This document shows positions 51,220-52,983 of a DNA stretch of 52,983 nucleotides, piece by piece. Numbering within the stretch: the stretch's first letter is position 1; the number at the start of each line of letters is the position of its first letter. Below the pieces are notes generated by a model that did not search any database, was not told the origin of the DNA, and worked only from the letters and a program-made list of their open reading frames with translations. Source of the DNA: Cryomorphaceae bacterium. GTDB taxonomy: Bacteria > Bacteroidota > Bacteroidia > Flavobacteriales > Schleiferiaceae. A program made the position numbers and the translations under genes. The stretch spans positions 65,096-118,078 of the forward strand of contig WTIZ01000060.1 in the NCBI GenBank assembly GCA_011525035.1. The letters run 5' to 3'.

Positions 51220-51240
51220 TAAGTGTAAATAATACACTTA
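51220..51240. promoter_or_regulatory. Operator candidate B between pfkA and the Nudix regulator
   Basis: Perfect palindrome TAAGTGTA-N5-TACACTTA (8-bp arms, spacer AATAA). It lies immediately upstream of the pfkA -7 box, in the divergent region with the Nudix-type regulator gene, whose ATG is 60 bases away. It is the best match of a motif that occurs at four places in the window, and it is placed for self-regulation and for control of the pfkA operon. Confidence 0.75.
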
Positions 51241-51299
51241 TTAAATAATTACTGCTTATCTTCAAGGACCCCAAATTTAACAACATACTTAAACCGACC

Positions 51300-52004
51300 A
51301 TGAGTGAATTGAAGGATATTAATCCGAATATTAGCGTTGACTGTGTAATATTTGGGTTCGATGGCGAGCGTCTCAATGTTCTCCTTATCGAAGAAAAAGA
51401 TATCGGCCAGGGTATACTTAGAAAGCGTCTTCCGGGGGATTTGATTCACCGTGGAGAAGGGCTTGACGAAAGTGCAGACCGCGTATTGTGGGAGCTGGCA
51501 AGTCTCAAGAATGTTCACCTACAACAATTTCACACCTTCGGCGATCCACTTCGCGTCAATGCTGAAAAGGATAGAAAGTGGTTGGAATTGTACCGCGCGA
51601 ATCCAAAAGAAAGGGTAATTACCGTGGCCTATTACGCCTTGGTTAAAATGGCGGACTTTGTCCCAAATCCGTCGAGCTTTGCGGGCGAGGCATTATGGGT
51701 CGATATCCGGGAGATTCCTGAATTGGCCTTTGATCACAATTGTATAGTTGATGTTGCCTTGACCAAGCTTCAGAGTCATTTTGAACTAAATAAAACGGCT
51801 TACGAGTTGCTTCCGCCGAAGTTCACGTTGAACCAATTGCAGCAGTTGCACGAAGCTATTACGCAGGAAGAACTGGACAAGCGGAATTTCCGTAAAAAGA
51901 TCGTCCGTGAAAAGATGATTGAAGCCACGGAAGAAAAACAAAAAGGGGTGCTTCACAAGCCGGCCCGATTGTACCGGGTTAAATCAGAAGATAGCCTCGC
52001 TTAA
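51300..52004 (+). CDS. Nudix-related transcriptional regulator (NrtR/AraR type)
   Basis: A 234-residue protein. The first 150 residues form a Nudix fold (NISVDCVIFGFDGERLNVLLIEEK, LPGDLIHRGEGLDESADRVLWELA, FGDPLRVNAEKDR). The Nudix box is degenerate: the REUxEExGU part reads RVLWELASLK, so hydrolase activity is probably lost and the domain should bind a ligand. The C-terminal 80 residues (KTAYELLPPKFTLNQLQQLHEAI, LDKRNFRKKIV) match the winged helix of NrtR-family regulators; in Bacteroides, AraR belongs to this class. It is divergent from pfkA and directly before susC. It probably binds the palindromes at 51220, 52079, 18846 and 19079 in response to a sugar signal. Confidence 0.88.
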   Translation: MSELKDINPNISVDCVIFGFDGERLNVLLIEEKDIGQGILRKRLPGDLIHRGEGLDESADRVLWELASLKNVHLQQFHTFGDPLRVNAEKDRKWLELYRANPKERVITVAYYALVKMADFVPNPSSFAGEALWVDIREIPELAFDHNCIVDVALTKLQSHFELNKTAYELLPPKFTLNQLQQLHEAITQEELDKRNFRKKIVREKMIEATEEKQKGVLHKPARLYRVKSEDSLA

Positions 52005-52035
52005 CGTAAAAAGCACCTCGTTCGGTTAAAAAATG

Positions 52036-52062
52036 GGCGGATTCAGTTAATACCGCCTTTTT
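52036..52062 (+). terminator. Terminator after the Nudix regulator
   Basis: Stem GGCGGATT/AAT(A)CCGCC with one bulged A, followed by five T residues (52058-52062). It separates the regulator gene from the susC promoter 30 bases on. Confidence 0.75.
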
Positions 52063-52078
52063 ACACGCTTCGAAGAAT

Positions 52079-52099
52079 TAAGTGTATTCTTTACATTTG
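52079..52099. promoter_or_regulatory. Operator candidate C overlapping the second susC promoter
   Basis: TAAGTGTA-N5-TACATTTG. The left arm is identical to operator B; the right arm has diverged to become also a -7 box (TACATTTG, 52092-52099, exact TAnnTTTG). Core form is AAGTGT-N7-ACATTT, one mismatch in 12 arm bases. A bound regulator would cover the promoter, so repression is the simplest reading. The predicted start near 52106 gives a 20-base leader ending CTTAACACCAAAAC. Confidence 0.6.
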
Positions 52100-52125
52100 A
52101 AGAGTACAACACTTAACACCAAAAC

Positions 52126-52983
52126 ATGAAGCGATTCTCACGTTTTCTCGTGGCTCTTTCACTCTTAATAGGCGGTGCAGTTCATGCCCAGTCTGTTTCG
52201 GGGACGGTGGTAGATGAGTTCAATGAACCTTTGCCGTCTGTAGCCATTTCAGTTGATAAAGGTGGAGCAACCTCTACCAATTTCAACGGTCAATATTCCC
52301 TTTCATTAAAGCCAGGGAAGTATGCCATTACTTATTCATTCATTGGTTACGAACCGGTGGTGAAGGAAGTAGAAATTAAAGGCAAGCAAATCATCAATGT
52401 AACCATGAAGCCTGCAAGCAACCAGCTCGACGAGGTTGTCGTTGTAGGTTACGGTGTGGCTCGTAAGCGCGATCTTACCGGATCTGTAGTCTCGCTGAAG
52501 ACCAAAGAGCTTACCGACATTCCAACACCTTCTTTTGAAAATGCCATTCAAGGAAAGGCTGCTGGGGTTCAGGTAATTACTGGTTCGGGTATTGCGGGTT
52601 CAGGTTCTATGGTACGTGTACGTGGTGTAGCCTCTATTTCAGCAGGTGGTGATCCGCTATACGTAGTAGATGGTATTCCAATTACACAAGATTATTTCTT
52701 GAACGGTAACCGTGGTGGTTTTAACACCAACCCATTGGCAACGATTAACCCGAACGATATCGAATCTGTAGAGATCTTGAAGGATGCTGCTGCAACAGGT
52801 ATCTACGGTTCTCGTGGTTCTAACGGGGTTGTATTGATTACCACTAAAAGAGGGAAGAGCAAGAAGTTGGCGTACAACTTCTCATCTCGCGTTGGTTTCT
52901 CGAACCCAACGGCATTGCCGAATATGATGAACAAGGACGAGTACCTTCAGATGTACGAAGAGGCTTGGGTAAACGACGGCAAT
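52126..52983 (+). CDS. susC: SusC/RagA TonB-linked receptor, 3' partial
   Basis: 286 codons are visible and the frame runs off the window. Signal peptide to AVHAQ, then a carboxypeptidase-regulatory-like domain (SVSGTVVDEFNEPLPSVAISVD, FNGQYSLSLKPGKYAITYSFIGYEPV) at about residues 23-100, then the plug domain (LDEVVVVGYGVARKRDLTGS, VRVRGVASISAGGDPLYVVDG, ATGIYGSRGSNGVVLITTKRG). It is therefore the full-length type, unlike the SusC at 16013. It is the first gene of a glycan-utilisation cluster next to a Nudix regulator and the maltodextrin operon, so alpha-glucans are the likely cargo; SusD would be expected just downstream. Confidence 0.95.
   Translation, partial: MKRFSRFLVALSLLIGGAVHAQSVSGTVVDEFNEPLPSVAISVDKGGATSTNFNGQYSLSLKPGKYAITYSFIGYEPVVKEVEIKGKQIINVTMKPASNQLDEVVVVGYGVARKRDLTGSVVSLKTKELTDIPTPSFENAIQGKAAGVQVITGSGIAGSGSMVRVRGVASISAGGDPLYVVDGIPITQDYFLNGNRGGFNTNPLATINPNDIESVEILKDAAATGIYGSRGSNGVVLITTKRGKSKKLAYNFSSRVGFSNPTALPNMMNKDEYLQMYEEAWVNDGN

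Noticed and set aside
51202-51237. Twelve-codon N-terminal extension of PfkA
   Set aside because: It would be translated from the operator and promoter region and is absent from PfkA proteins, which begin a few residues before SGGDAPGMN.
52101-52118. Additional half-site (ACACTTA) after operator C
   Set aside because: Only one arm is present without a partner at the right spacing; it lies in the A/C-rich leader, where such a sequence is expected by chance.

Overview
The window looks like a piece of a Bacteroidota chromosome, probably a marine flavobacterium-like member of Flavobacteriales. The support is two SusC-type receptors, a SusD, many lipoproteins with short Bacteroidota lipoboxes, several families typical of the phylum (GH97, DUF3078, DUF5777, VCBS/ASPIC proteins), promoters resembling the Bacteroidota -7 box TAnnTTTG, and start codons that mostly lack a Shine-Dalgarno sequence and are instead preceded by an A/C-rich ACACA-like leader. 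The genus cannot be fixed from the sequence. No tRNA, rRNA, CRISPR array, insertion sequence or phage gene was recognised.

Layout. (1) 1-3490, plus strand: the 3' end of a glycosidase-kinase fusion, a GH97 alpha-glucosidase and a small membrane protein. (2) 3494-18796, minus strand: SusC and SusD, a terminator, two giant VCBS/ASPIC lipoproteins, an unknown lipoprotein, a vanadium haloperoxidase/PAP2-type lipoprotein, an MFS transporter and a GH37 trehalase. (3) 19225-24079, minus: a c-type cytochrome/YceI/DUF5777 set and a RecB/AddA-like helicase-nuclease. (4) 24175-26112: superoxide dismutase, an outer-membrane protein and LpxH. (5) 26210-31956, plus: a manganese/zinc-type ABC import operon led by a DtxR/MntR regulator, with a permease that carries its own DtxR-like tail. 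(6) 32303-33562: a sulfide:quinone oxidoreductase-like flavoprotein. (7) 33643-40332, plus: a lower phenylacetate-degradation module (PaaI, thiolase, PaaY, PaaZ, enoyl-CoA hydratase) with two accessory genes and a DUF3078 barrel. (8) 40325-51201, minus: a maltodextrin catabolic unit with two GH13 lipoproteins, GH65 phosphorylase, beta-phosphoglucomutase and a BadF-type sugar kinase behind GAPDH and phosphofructokinase. (9) 51300-52983, plus: a Nudix-type transcription factor and the start of a second SusC.

The most interesting inference is a local regulon. The protein at 51300-52004 has a degenerate Nudix domain followed by a winged-helix-like tail, as in the NrtR/AraR class of regulators. 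A palindrome AAGTGT-N7-ACACTT, with up to 8-bp arms, lies between it and pfkA, overlaps the -7 box of the downstream susC, and occurs twice upstream of the distant susC at 18796. This would tie two glycan receptors, maltose phosphorolysis and two glycolytic enzymes to one sugar sensor. In this scheme outer-membrane receptors and surface/periplasmic amylases deliver maltodextrins, GH65 gives glucose and beta-glucose 1-phosphate, PgmB and the BadF-type kinase make glucose 6-phosphate, and PfkA and GAPDH take the carbon onward. The regulator-operator pairing and the substrates remain inferences.
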